This document shows positions 31,455-40,032 of a stretch of 47,360 nt of DNA, piece by piece. The stretch covers positions 1 through 47,360 of the forward strand of contig JBPOIH010000005.1 of the NCBI GenBank assembly GCA_052034685.1, read 5' to 3'. Both the position numbers and the translations under genes were made by a program. Origin of the DNA: CAYUUR01 sp052034685. Lineage in GTDB: Bacteria; Patescibacteriota; Saccharimonadia; Saccharimonadales; CAYUUR01. The notes under the pieces are model-generated. The model saw only the letters and a program-made list of their open reading frames with translations, had not been told where the DNA came from and made no database searches. Numbering within the stretch: position 1 is the first letter of the stretch; each line of letters begins with the position of its first letter.

Positions 31455-32726
31455 ATGAAAACACCAACAACTCACGAGGTTACTATAGATAAGCTTGTAC
31501 ACGGCGGACAGGGCCTTGGTGTCTTGCCCGACGGGCGCAAAGTGTTTGTGTGGAATGCCTTGCCCGGCGAGAAACTTACCGTTCAGGTCACCAAGTCTCG
31601 CAAGGACTACGCCGAAGGCATTGCCATAGATGTGCTTGAGCCGTCAGATGAGCGTATTGAGCCAGTCGATGACGCCTACATGAGTACAAGCCCATGGCAA
31701 ATCATGAATTTTGCCGCAGAGAACAAGTACAAAACGGCGATATTAGAAGAGACTTTTGCGCGCGAAAAGCTTACCATGCCCAAGCTGACATTTGAGTCAG
31801 CCGGTTCTGAACTGCATTATCGTAACAAGATGGAATACAGCTTTTGGGCTGATGACGAGGGCTTGCATTTGGCACTCTTCAATCGTGGAACTCACGGTAA
31901 GCGTATCGTAATGGGTAGTAGCATTGCTCGCCCCGAAGTCGATGAAACCGCTGTAAATATATGCATGGCGCTCAATAACGCAAAGATTCGCGGCAGCCAG
32001 CTCAAGACCGTTATTGTCCGTTGTAATCAAGCTGGTGATACGGTTGCGGCGCTGTTTGTTAAAGACGAAGCCTTTCCTAAGATCGCCGCATTAGAAGCAC
32101 TAGCCAAAGGCGTCGGCGTGTACTACTCGACACCAAAAAGCCCCGCCAGTGTGCTTACCAAAAAGCTCTATCAATACGGTGACGTTAGCTTGCAAGACGA
32201 GGTACTGGGTACGGCAATCCGCTATGATGTGAATTCATTCTTTCAGGTGAATCTGCAAGTCTTTGACGTCGCGGTGAAGCGCATAAAACAACTGACTGAT
32301 GGCGCTAAGCAGAAGATTGATATGTATAGCGGCGTCGGAACCATTGGCGTACCAATTGGCGACACTACTACACTCGTAGAGCTCGATCCTCATAATGTAG
32401 TGATGGCCAAGCAAAACGTTGGAGACCTGCCGATTGAAGTGGTGCAGGCAAGTAGCGAACAAGCGCTGGAGTTTGTGACGCCCGAGTCAACGATTATTGT
32501 TGACCCACCCCGGGCAGGTTTGCATGCCAAGCTGATCGACAGGTTGCTTGAGCAAAAGCCCAAGTCAATCGTCTACTTGAGCTGCAACCCGGTGACGCAA
32601 GCCCGTGATGTTGCTGCACTTCAGGACGTCTACGACGTAACTGAGTTTGCTGGCTACAATTTTTTCCCACGGACACCGCATATCGAGTCACTTGTTGCAT
32701 TGCAGCTCAAGGGTGAGGCGAGTTAA
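31455..32726 (+). CDS. TrmA/RlmD-type RNA (uracil-5-)-methyltransferase
   Basis: It methylates uridine at C5 in rRNA or tRNA. The 423-residue protein has an N-terminal TRAM domain (1-60, VTIDKLVHGGQGLG), a central subdomain and a SAM domain with MYSGVGTIGVPI, IIVDPPRAGLH and the catalytic cysteine in VYLSCNPVTQARD. The iron-sulfur CxxC(n)C cluster residues of RlmD are replaced by STSPWQIMNF, so it is the cluster-free form. The target nucleotide (rRNA 747/1939 or tRNA 54) cannot be told. It heads an rlmD-HAD-rsmE unit. Confidence 0.9.
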   Translation: MKTPTTHEVTIDKLVHGGQGLGVLPDGRKVFVWNALPGEKLTVQVTKSRKDYAEGIAIDVLEPSDERIEPVDDAYMSTSPWQIMNFAAENKYKTAILEETFAREKLTMPKLTFESAGSELHYRNKMEYSFWADDEGLHLALFNRGTHGKRIVMGSSIARPEVDETAVNICMALNNAKIRGSQLKTVIVRCNQAGDTVAALFVKDEAFPKIAALEALAKGVGVYYSTPKSPASVLTKKLYQYGDVSLQDEVLGTAIRYDVNSFFQVNLQVFDVAVKRIKQLTDGAKQKIDMYSGVGTIGVPIGDTTTLVELDPHNVVMAKQNVGDLPIEVVQASSEQALEFVTPESTIIVDPPRAGLHAKLIDRLLEQKPKSIVYLSCNPVTQARDVAALQDVYDVTEFAGYNFFPRTPHIESLVALQLKGEAS

Positions 32727-32728
32727 TA

Positions 32729-33349
32729 ATGGCGCGGCTTGTTTTTGACTTTGATGGTACGCTGGCTGATAGTTTAACGGTGGCTCTGGAAGTCGTTAAT
32801 AGCATGCAGTTTACGCGCCCACTCACACTCGATGATTACTATGCACTACGTAATCTGCCAACTCGCCTTATTCTGAAAGATCTTGGTGTGCCAGTATGGA
32901 AGATTCCTAAACTCGCAGCGCGCGGCAAGCAACTACTGAAAAAACAAGCCCATCGCCTCACGCCGTACCCAGGAATCCAGACGTTAATCACTCAGTTATA
33001 TAAGGACGGTCACCGACTCTCAATTGTCAGTTCAAACAGCCCAGAGATTGTGCATAATTTTCTGGAACGCTACAAGCTTGAGGAATACTTTGAATCCGTT
33101 ACCGGCAATGTTGGTGTGTTCGGCAAGACAGCAATTCTCAAAAAACTCTGCAAACAATTTGATAGTGACGAAACGGCATACTATATTGGTGACGAAACGC
33201 GTGACATTGATGCGGCCCGCAAGTCTGGCCTACAGATGATCGCTGTCGGTTGGGGCTATAACGGGGTTGAGGTATTACGTAAACGCAATCCAGAATATGT
33301 AGTTATGAAACCACAAGAGATTCGTGATGTAGCAAAGGGTACCTTATGA
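32729..33349 (+). CDS. HAD-superfamily hydrolase
   Basis: A phosphatase-like enzyme of 206 residues with motif I FDFDGTLADS (nucleophile Asp7 or so), motif II SIVSSNS, a lysine in FGKTAILKK, and motif IV YYIGDETRDIDAARKSG. An alpha-helical cap lies between motifs I and II, placing it with Gph/phosphoglycolate-type phosphatases. The substrate is unknown. It starts 2 bp after the methyltransferase and overlaps rsmE by 4 bp. Confidence 0.9.
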   Translation: MARLVFDFDGTLADSLTVALEVVNSMQFTRPLTLDDYYALRNLPTRLILKDLGVPVWKIPKLAARGKQLLKKQAHRLTPYPGIQTLITQLYKDGHRLSIVSSNSPEIVHNFLERYKLEEYFESVTGNVGVFGKTAILKKLCKQFDSDETAYYIGDETRDIDAARKSGLQMIAVGWGYNGVEVLRKRNPEYVVMKPQEIRDVAKGTL

Positions 33350-34038
33350 GATTGCATCGATTTTACGTGGGGCCAGAGCAAGAGCTTGAGCATTACGTCT
33401 GGCTTAGGGATGAGCGGATATTGTATCAATGGCAAAAAGTATTGCGCTACCGTGCTGGCCAGCAGGTAATTTTGTTTGACGGTGTCATTCACGATCGCCT
33501 GTACGTGATAACAGAAATCAAAAAAGATGCCGCGCACCTAGAACTAATCACTGACTTTGAACGTAAACTACCCGCCAAAAATGTCTACTTACTGTGGGCG
33601 CTACTCAAAAAAGACAAGAACGACTGGGTGTTGCAGAAGTGCACCGAACTCGGCGTCAGTCACTTTGTGCCAGTGCTGGCTGAACGCTCCGAAAAGACCG
33701 GTTTCAACCTGGAGCGCGCCCAAAAAATCGTGATAGAGGCCGCCGAGCAGTGCGGCCGTAGCGATATTCCTAAACTGCGCGAACCAGTGCTTTTACCAGC
33801 TGCAGTGCATCAGTATGCTCAGAAAGTGCCACTCTTTATGTGTGAGCAAGAACTTCTAGGCAAGAAAAAGCAGCCAAACTACGCTGATGTTGGCGTGCTG
33901 ATCGGCCCAGAAGGTGGCTGGTCTGATACTGAGAAGCAACTGTTCCTGAGCGCCGAACTGCCGCGCTTATCGCTCGGCGACTTCACCCTCCGCGCCGAAA
34001 CCGCTGCAGTCGCAGCGAGCACAAAGCTGCTACAATAG
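33346..34038 (+). CDS. rsmE: 16S rRNA (uracil-1498-N3)-methyltransferase
   Basis: RsmE methylates U1498 in the decoding region. The 230-residue SPOUT protein has an N-terminal PUA-like domain (MRLHRFYV), KKDKNDWVLQKCTELGV, RSEKTGF, EAAEQCGRSDIP, and the trefoil-knot SAM site LIGPEGGWSDTE plus LSLGDFTLRAETAAVAA. All hallmark motifs are intact. It overlaps the HAD gene by 4 bp (ATGA). The next gene's -10 box lies in its last codons. Confidence 0.95.
   Translation: MRLHRFYVGPEQELEHYVWLRDERILYQWQKVLRYRAGQQVILFDGVIHDRLYVITEIKKDAAHLELITDFERKLPAKNVYLLWALLKKDKNDWVLQKCTELGVSHFVPVLAERSEKTGFNLERAQKIVIEAAEQCGRSDIPKLREPVLLPAAVHQYAQKVPLFMCEQELLGKKKQPNYADVGVLIGPEGGWSDTEKQLFLSAELPRLSLGDFTLRAETAAVAASTKLLQ
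34031..34036 (+). promoter_or_regulatory. -10 box for the PD-(D/E)XK gene, inside the rsmE end
   Basis: TACAAT ends 8 nt before the ATG at 34045, predicting a leader of 1-3 nt. Confidence 0.5.
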
Positions 34039-34044
34039 GTACAC

Positions 34045-34836
34045 ATGAATTATTGGAGGGAACGGAGCCAGCCGTATCAACCTGGTCAAACTACGCCTTT
34101 CAAGGTGTCACGCAGCAAGATTGAGCTGTTTATGCAGTGCCCGCGTTGTTTTTGGCTCGACACACGCCTCAAGATAACCCGGCCCAACACGCCACCTTTT
34201 AACATCAACAAAACTATCGATGAACTCTACAAAAAAGAATTTGACGCACACCGCGATGCCGGCACGCCACACCCGATAATGACTGACAACCAGATAAAAG
34301 CCGTGCCGATGCAGCACGAAAACATGGAAACCTGGCGACACAACTTCACAGGGATTGTGACGATTCATAAACCAACCAACCTGCATGTCTTTGGTGCAAT
34401 CGATGACCTCTGGGTTGGTGACGACGGCAAGGCGATTGTGGTGGATTACAAAGCAACCTCTAAAGACAAAGAAGTCTCCATAGATGCTGATTGGCAGATG
34501 AGCTACAAGCGTCAACTAGAAGTCTATCAGTGGCTGCTGCGCCAGAATGGACTCGACGTTAGTGATACCGGCTATTTTGTGTATACCAATGCGCGAATTG
34601 ATCTGGACGGCTTCAACGATCAGCTGGAATTCAAAACCAAACTGATTCCATACACTGGTAGCGACGCCTGGGTTGAGCCGACGCTCCAAAAAATGAAGGA
34701 TTGCATGGAAGGCGACATGCCACCAGTTGGCCAAGCAGCCATGGGCGGCGACTGTGATTATTGCACGTACGCCCGCAAACGCACCGAACTCACACTTAAG
34801 CACGTGCAGAAACAAACAAAAGCAAAGAAAAAGTAG
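34045..34836 (+). CDS. PD-(D/E)XK nuclease-like protein with Cas4/AddB-type cysteines
   Basis: The 263-residue protein has an N-terminal SRSKIELFMQCPRCFWL block, the nuclease core GAIDDLWVGDD...IVVDYKAT (Asp, Asp and Lys of the D-(D/E)xK site), a QLEVYQWLLR helix, and a C-terminal CDYCTYARKR block. Cysteines split between the N- and C-termini resemble the iron-sulfur staple of Cas4, AddB and PDDEXK_1 proteins. There is no CRISPR array or cas gene nearby, so a DNA repair or end-processing role is more likely, by inference. The tail is Lys-rich. Confidence 0.85.
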   Translation: MNYWRERSQPYQPGQTTPFKVSRSKIELFMQCPRCFWLDTRLKITRPNTPPFNINKTIDELYKKEFDAHRDAGTPHPIMTDNQIKAVPMQHENMETWRHNFTGIVTIHKPTNLHVFGAIDDLWVGDDGKAIVVDYKATSKDKEVSIDADWQMSYKRQLEVYQWLLRQNGLDVSDTGYFVYTNARIDLDGFNDQLEFKTKLIPYTGSDAWVEPTLQKMKDCMEGDMPPVGQAAMGGDCDYCTYARKRTELTLKHVQKQTKAKKK

Positions 34837-34890
34837 AGTGCCATCACGTCGCAGCTTTTCACTGTATTGAGGAAGTGTTAATCTACACTC

Positions 34891-35532
34891 ATGTCGCCCG
34901 CGATGATGTATCTACTGATTTTTGTTGTAATAGGGTTTTTCTTGTTGGTTCTTTTAGTGCCTACATTGCTTATTCAACGGAGTAAAGTAAAAAAAGCTCG
35001 CCAGATTCTCATCAATAAAGGTTGGGCCGTACAGGATAAACCATTAAATATAAAGTTCCCAATATTTGACAGGTCCAGACCGGCACGACTCAGGGGCGTC
35101 AGGGTCAAGCTCTCATCAATCTCGCCTGATGGTGCAATGCAGCAAGAATTGAGTGAATATGGCTGGCTCCTTTTAGCGAAGTATTGGCCGACGGTTTGCG
35201 TACTCAAAACGACAGTAAATACGACAGTACCACGCCTCGTTTTCATGTACTCCGCTAATTATATGAAGCCGACTGCATCAGACCCAGATGTATCTCCCGT
35301 TCCGGGCATTGATGATCCGAACTTTTTTGTGTTTTCATCGTCTCATTCAGTTAATGATGCAGCCACGGCCACGCTTGCTAAACGCCTACTTGCTATTATT
35401 GGGGATAATCAAGTCAATGTTGAATTTGCGGACGGAGAGCTTTACGTACTCTGCTATGGCTACCTCGAATCAGAAGATGTTTTTGATTCACTTCAAAAAC
35501 TCACTACTGATCTGCGTGACGCTATACGTTAG
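34891..35532 (+). CDS. Membrane-anchored hypothetical protein (213 aa)
   Basis: No family is recognised. One N-terminal membrane helix (about 6-28) is followed by a basic stretch (QRSKVKKARQ) and a soluble domain of about 180 residues, probably cytoplasmic, rich in beta strands. It stands between the nuclease-like gene and serS. TAATCT (34879-34884), a possible -10, ends 6 nt before the ATG; no Shine-Dalgarno is visible. Confidence 0.7.
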   Translation: MSPAMMYLLIFVVIGFFLLVLLVPTLLIQRSKVKKARQILINKGWAVQDKPLNIKFPIFDRSRPARLRGVRVKLSSISPDGAMQQELSEYGWLLLAKYWPTVCVLKTTVNTTVPRLVFMYSANYMKPTASDPDVSPVPGIDDPNFFVFSSSHSVNDAATATLAKRLLAIIGDNQVNVEFADGELYVLCYGYLESEDVFDSLQKLTTDLRDAIR

Positions 35533-35580
35533 CATGCTCGTATTTTGTTTGAGATCTTCTCGAGTAAACTAGCCCACGCC

Positions 35581-35589
35581 TGTTATAAT
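35581..35589 (+). promoter_or_regulatory. Extended -10 promoter of serS
   Basis: TGTTATAAT is a full extended -10. It ends 6 nt before the ATG at 35596, so the transcript is predicted to begin at the start codon. Confidence 0.7.
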
Positions 35590-35595
35590 ATAAGT

Positions 35596-36924
35596 ATGAT
35601 AGATATACAGTACATCCGTGAAAATGCCGACTTGGTCCAGGAAAAATCAGAACAAAAAGGTTACAAAGTAGACGTCAAAAAGCTGCTCCAACTGGATGAG
35701 CAACGCCGCAAGTTGCTCACTGAGGTAGAAGCATTGCGTGCAGAACGTAATGAACTTACCGCTGCCGCAAAGGGCAGTAAACCCTCCCCAGAACAGATAG
35801 AAAAAGGTAAAAAGCTCAAAGAAAAGATCGCCACGCTGGAGGCAGACGCAGAAACTGTTGGCCAAGCTTTTCTGGAACTTCATAAAGCAGTACCAAACAT
35901 GCCACTTGCCGAAGTGCCCGTAGGCAAAACTGAGGAAGAGAACGTTGTCACCAAGAAAGTCGGTGAACCTACCAAGTTTGATTTTGAGCCGAAAACTCAT
36001 GCCGAGATAGCCGAAGCCAAAGGTTGGCTCGACAAAGAACGGGCTGCCAAAGTTACCGGCGCGCGTTTTGCATATCTGAAGGGCGATTTGGTAAAGCTAC
36101 AATTTGCTATCGTACAGTTTGTGATGGATAAACTATCTGACGTAGCATTTCTTGAACAAGTAATTAAAGAGAATAATCTCAAAGTGAGCAGTAAGCCGTT
36201 CCTCCCCGTTTTGCCCCCATACATGATTCGTACTGAACTCTATGACGCGATGGATCGACTAGAGCCCAGAGATGACCGCTACAAAATTGAGGATGAAGAT
36301 TTATGGCTACAAGGCAGCGCGGAGCATGTGTTAGGTAGTATGTATGCTGACGAGATCTTGGATGAAAAGGAGCTACCGCTGCGTTTCATCGGGTATGCAA
36401 CGAGTTTTCGTCGCGAAGCAGGCACGTATGGCAAGGACATGGAAGGTATGTTCCGTATGCACCAGTTTGACAAACTCGAGATGGAAAGTTTAGGATGTGC
36501 AGAAGACGGACTTGAAGAGCATAAGTTTATGATTGCCATTCAGGAGAAGATCATGCAGCTTCTGGAAATCCCGTATCAAGTGCTAACCAAATGCACTGCA
36601 GACATTGGCAAGCCCAATGCAAGTGGAGTGGATATTGAAGCGTGGTTGCCAGGACAGGGTAAGTACCGCGAAACGCATACGGCCGATTACATGACAGACT
36701 ATCAGACACGAAGACTAAATACGAAGGTGCGTAAGATGGCGAGCATGGGTGAGGTTACTTTAGGTCAGAGTCATAAACTAGAACTAATTCATACAAATGA
36801 TGCGACGGCTTTGCCACTTAGCCGTGGGCCAATCGCTATTATCGAAAACCATCAAACCAAAGACGGCCACGTTGGTATCCCTGCGGCTCTGCAGCCGTAT
36901 ATGGGCGGAAAGACACAAATCTAA
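35596..36924 (+). CDS. serS: Seryl-tRNA synthetase
   Basis: It charges tRNA-Ser. The 442-residue class II enzyme has the N-terminal tRNA-binding coiled coil (about 27-110), motif 2 (TSFRREAGTYGKDMEGMFRMHQF) and motif 3 (LSRGPIAIIENHQ...GIPAALQPYMGG). The ATG at 35596 matches the family start (MIDIQYIRENADLV); the frame is open upstream to 35545 but that part contains the promoter. hpf follows 12 bp later. Confidence 0.96.
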   Translation: MIDIQYIRENADLVQEKSEQKGYKVDVKKLLQLDEQRRKLLTEVEALRAERNELTAAAKGSKPSPEQIEKGKKLKEKIATLEADAETVGQAFLELHKAVPNMPLAEVPVGKTEEENVVTKKVGEPTKFDFEPKTHAEIAEAKGWLDKERAAKVTGARFAYLKGDLVKLQFAIVQFVMDKLSDVAFLEQVIKENNLKVSSKPFLPVLPPYMIRTELYDAMDRLEPRDDRYKIEDEDLWLQGSAEHVLGSMYADEILDEKELPLRFIGYATSFRREAGTYGKDMEGMFRMHQFDKLEMESLGCAEDGLEEHKFMIAIQEKIMQLLEIPYQVLTKCTADIGKPNASGVDIEAWLPGQGKYRETHTADYMTDYQTRRLNTKVRKMASMGEVTLGQSHKLELIHTNDATALPLSRGPIAIIENHQTKDGHVGIPAALQPYMGGKTQI

Positions 36925-36936
36925 GGAGGTATTACT

Positions 36937-37299
36937 ATGATCCAAAAACTCGAAATCACTGGTGTGCATGCTGAACTTGACGACGATATCAAAAAGTACA
37001 CTCGCAAGAAGATCGGCAAACTCGACAAATATATGACGCGTAATGTTGCTAAAACTGCTCATGCAGAGGTCAAACTCAAAGAAGCCATGCGCAAAACGCG
37101 CAAAGAATGTACCGCCGAGGTTGTGCTTCATCTGCCAAAAGAAACCATCACTGTCAAAGAGACGACGATCAATATGTTTGCTGCTGTTGATATTGTCGAG
37201 GCCAAACTCAAAAATCAGCTCAAAAAGTACAAAGAAAAGCACGGCAATCCACGCCAGATTAGGCACTTGCTTGGTCGGCTTGGCAAAAAACGACCATAA
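36937..37299 (+). CDS. hpf: Short ribosome hibernation-promoting factor
   Basis: HPF/RaiA proteins bind the decoding site and protect idle ribosomes. The 120-residue protein has the S30AE fold pattern (LEITGVHAELDDDIKKYTRKKIGKLDKYM, and ETTINMFAAVDIVEAKLKNQLKKYK). The dimerising C-terminal domain of long HPF is missing; a basic tail remains. A strong AAGGAGGT Shine-Dalgarno overlaps the serS stop region. It is probably co-transcribed with serS. Confidence 0.9.
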   Translation: MIQKLEITGVHAELDDDIKKYTRKKIGKLDKYMTRNVAKTAHAEVKLKEAMRKTRKECTAEVVLHLPKETITVKETTINMFAAVDIVEAKLKNQLKKYKEKHGNPRQIRHLLGRLGKKRP

Positions 37300-37407
37300 T
37301 TCTGTAGTAATTTTATAGTGCTGCCACTGAATTTTTACTCAGAATGCGGTACACTATGGTCTGATACCGTACTTGAATACAGCTTTAGCAAAACAGAGGG
37401 GAACTAG

Positions 37408-40002
37408 GTGAAGAAGATTCTGAAACGGGTGCTCGGCGATCCGCAGGCCAAAACAATCAAGCGAATGCGCAAGCGCGTCCGTGACATCAATAACTTGGCG
37501 TCAAAGTACGAGAAAATGAACGCAAAGGATCTGCGCGCACAGACCGACAAGTTACAAGTTAGACTCAAAAAAGAGTCGCTCGATAAGCTCCTGCCAGAAG
37601 CCTTTGCGCTAGTGCGCGAGGCAGCAACACGGACAATTAAACAGCGTCACTTTGATGTGCAACTGATTGGTGGAATGGTTTTGCACGAAGGCAAAGTTGC
37701 CGAGATGAAAACGGGTGAGGGTAAGACGCTCATGTCCACCTTGCCGGTATACCTCAATGCTTTGACCAAAAAAGGCGTGCACGTGGTGACCGTCAACGAT
37801 TACCTGGCACAGCGTGATGCTGGCTGGATGGGTGAGATCTTTGATTATTTGGGTATGACCACAGGTGTAATTATCGCTGACGAATCATACATATACGACA
37901 AAAAATTCAAGAACGAAAAGCACGACGACCCACGCATGCAGAAGCTCAAGCCATGTACGCGTCAAGAGGCCTACGCGGCGGACATCACCTATGGAACCAA
38001 CAACGAATTTGGCTTTGATTACTTGCGCGACAACATGGTCAAAGAAACCGACCAGCTCCGTCAGCGCGATCTCCACTACACGATTGTTGACGAAGTTGAC
38101 TCAATCTTGATTGACGAAGCACGTACGCCGCTGATTATCTCTGCGCCGTCAGTCACCAGTGGTAGTTCATATCGCCAATTCTCTAAAGTTGCTCGTAACC
38201 TGCGCAAAGACGATCACTACGACGTTGATGAAAAGCAAAAGGCTGTCGTGTTAACTGATGAAGGGGTTGAAGAAGTCGAACGCATACTTGGTATCGAAAA
38301 CCTCTATGGCACAGACAACATTCGTACCATTTATCACCTTGAGCAGGCATTGCGCGCCCAGGCACTCTTCTTGCGCGACAAAGATTACGTCGTGACCAAT
38401 GATGGCGAGATTGTAATCGTCGATGAATTCACGGGGCGTTTGCTGAAAGGTCGTCGTTATAGTGAAGGTTTGCACCAAGCCATAGAAGCCAAAGAAAACG
38501 TTGAAGTCCAAGAAGAATCAATGACTTTGGCTACGATATCTTTCCAGAACTACTTCCGCTTGTACGAAAAACTCTCTGGTATGACCGGTACTGCCCAGAC
38601 AGAAGCCGAAGAATTCCACCAGATTTATAAACTCGATGTTGTTGAAGTCCCAGCCAACCGTCAAATTGTTCGTGACGACCTTCCTGACCGAATTTACAAA
38701 ACAGAAGATGCTAAGTTCAAGGCAATTACTGCCAAGGTCCAAGAGCTTCACACAAAAGGCCAGCCAGTTCTGATTGGAACATCTTCAATCGAAAAGAACG
38801 AACTACTGGGCAAAATGTTACACAAAGCTAATATTCCACACCAAGTTCTCAATGCCAAAAATAACGAAAAAGAAGCCACCACGGTGGCGCAAGCCGGCCA
38901 AAAAGGTGCAGTAACACTGGCTACAAACATCGCCGGTCGTGGTACCGACATTGTGCTTGGGAAGGGCGTCAAAGAGCTGGGTGGATTATTTGTACTTGGT
39001 GCAGAACGTCACGAATCACGGCGAATCGATAACCAGCTGCGTGGTCGCGCCGGCCGTCAAGGCGACCCTGGTACGACACAATTCTTTGTAAGCACCGAGG
39101 ATGACTTGATGCGTATCTTTGGTGGCGAGCGCATCGCTTCAATCATGGAACGCCTCAAGGTACCAGATGACGCGCCCATCGAGAACCGTGTTATTTCCAA
39201 GAGTCTCGAAGCCGCCCAGAAGAAGGTCGAAGGCCACAACTTTGACCGCCGCAAGAACGTCGTGAAGTATGACGACGTCATGAACCGACATCGTCGGGCT
39301 ACGTACTCGATGCGCAAAGAAATCTTGCTACGTGCTGACATTAAAAAGCGGATCACAATTTTCATCAACGAAGAAGCCGACGCATTAGCAACTTCACCAC
39401 ATGCTACGAGTGATATGTTTGAAGAGTTGCTGGTTGAGGTGTTCCCGTTTGATGACAAAACGCTTGATAAGCTGTTTGACACAGAAGTAAGCAAGTTCCC
39501 AGAGAAACTCAAAGAAGCTGCCGCCAAACTCTATGACAAACGTGAAAAAGAATTCACGTCAGACATCATGCGCAAGATCGAACGCGACGTATATCTGCAG
39601 ATACTCGACAACTTGTGGATGCAGCACCTTGAGAGTATGGAGCACCTGCGCGAAGGCATCGGTTGGCTCAGTGTTGGCCAGAAGGATCCGCTGGTCGAAT
39701 ACCGTCGGCAAGGGCAGTTGCTCTTTGAGGAAATGCAGCATGTGCTGCGACATGACACCGTCCGTACGCTCTTCCACGCTGAGGTTGTGCATCAACATGA
39801 TCTTGACGAACCAACCGAGACAGAGCTGACACGAGCGGCCCGTAAATCTGTTGCCAACGCAGATAAAATTATTGAGGCTGAAACGCTCGAGGCCAGCGAT
39901 TTTGCCGATGCCGGCGTCAAAAACACCGCCCAAAAGCAGCAACAAAAGAAGAAAAAGGCTCGCAAGGCTGAACGTCAGCGTCGCAAGAAAAACCGCAAAT
40001 AA
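37408..40002 (+). CDS. secA: Preprotein translocase ATPase SecA
   Basis: SecA drives secretory proteins through SecYEG. The 864-residue protein has Walker A MKTGEGKT, the DEVDSILIDEARTPLIIS Walker B region, the preprotein cross-linking domain, NBD2 (TNIAGRGTDIVLG, QLRGRAGRQGDPG) and the helical scaffold (DNLWMQHLESMEHLREGI). The C-terminal zinc/SecB-binding CxCxSG tail is absent and replaced by a Lys/Arg-rich tail. It starts with GTG after an AGAGGGGAA Shine-Dalgarno. TACACT at 37350-37355 is a possible -10. Signal peptides of this window's exported proteins are its expected clients. Confidence 0.98.
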   Translation: MKKILKRVLGDPQAKTIKRMRKRVRDINNLASKYEKMNAKDLRAQTDKLQVRLKKESLDKLLPEAFALVREAATRTIKQRHFDVQLIGGMVLHEGKVAEMKTGEGKTLMSTLPVYLNALTKKGVHVVTVNDYLAQRDAGWMGEIFDYLGMTTGVIIADESYIYDKKFKNEKHDDPRMQKLKPCTRQEAYAADITYGTNNEFGFDYLRDNMVKETDQLRQRDLHYTIVDEVDSILIDEARTPLIISAPSVTSGSSYRQFSKVARNLRKDDHYDVDEKQKAVVLTDEGVEEVERILGIENLYGTDNIRTIYHLEQALRAQALFLRDKDYVVTNDGEIVIVDEFTGRLLKGRRYSEGLHQAIEAKENVEVQEESMTLATISFQNYFRLYEKLSGMTGTAQTEAEEFHQIYKLDVVEVPANRQIVRDDLPDRIYKTEDAKFKAITAKVQELHTKGQPVLIGTSSIEKNELLGKMLHKANIPHQVLNAKNNEKEATTVAQAGQKGAVTLATNIAGRGTDIVLGKGVKELGGLFVLGAERHESRRIDNQLRGRAGRQGDPGTTQFFVSTEDDLMRIFGGERIASIMERLKVPDDAPIENRVISKSLEAAQKKVEGHNFDRRKNVVKYDDVMNRHRRATYSMRKEILLRADIKKRITIFINEEADALATSPHATSDMFEELLVEVFPFDDKTLDKLFDTEVSKFPEKLKEAAAKLYDKREKEFTSDIMRKIERDVYLQILDNLWMQHLESMEHLREGIGWLSVGQKDPLVEYRRQGQLLFEEMQHVLRHDTVRTLFHAEVVHQHDLDEPTETELTRAARKSVANADKIIEAETLEASDFADAGVKNTAQKQQQKKKKARKAERQRRKKNRK

Positions 40003-40032
40003 CCGCCACCTAACAGTCAAAAGGATCAACGC

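Noticed and set aside
34045..34836. Cas4 of a CRISPR system
   Set aside because: No array, cas1 or other cas gene is present in the window.
35545..35595. Longer SerRS start
   Set aside because: The stretch contains the extended -10 promoter and is not part of the conserved SerRS N-terminus.
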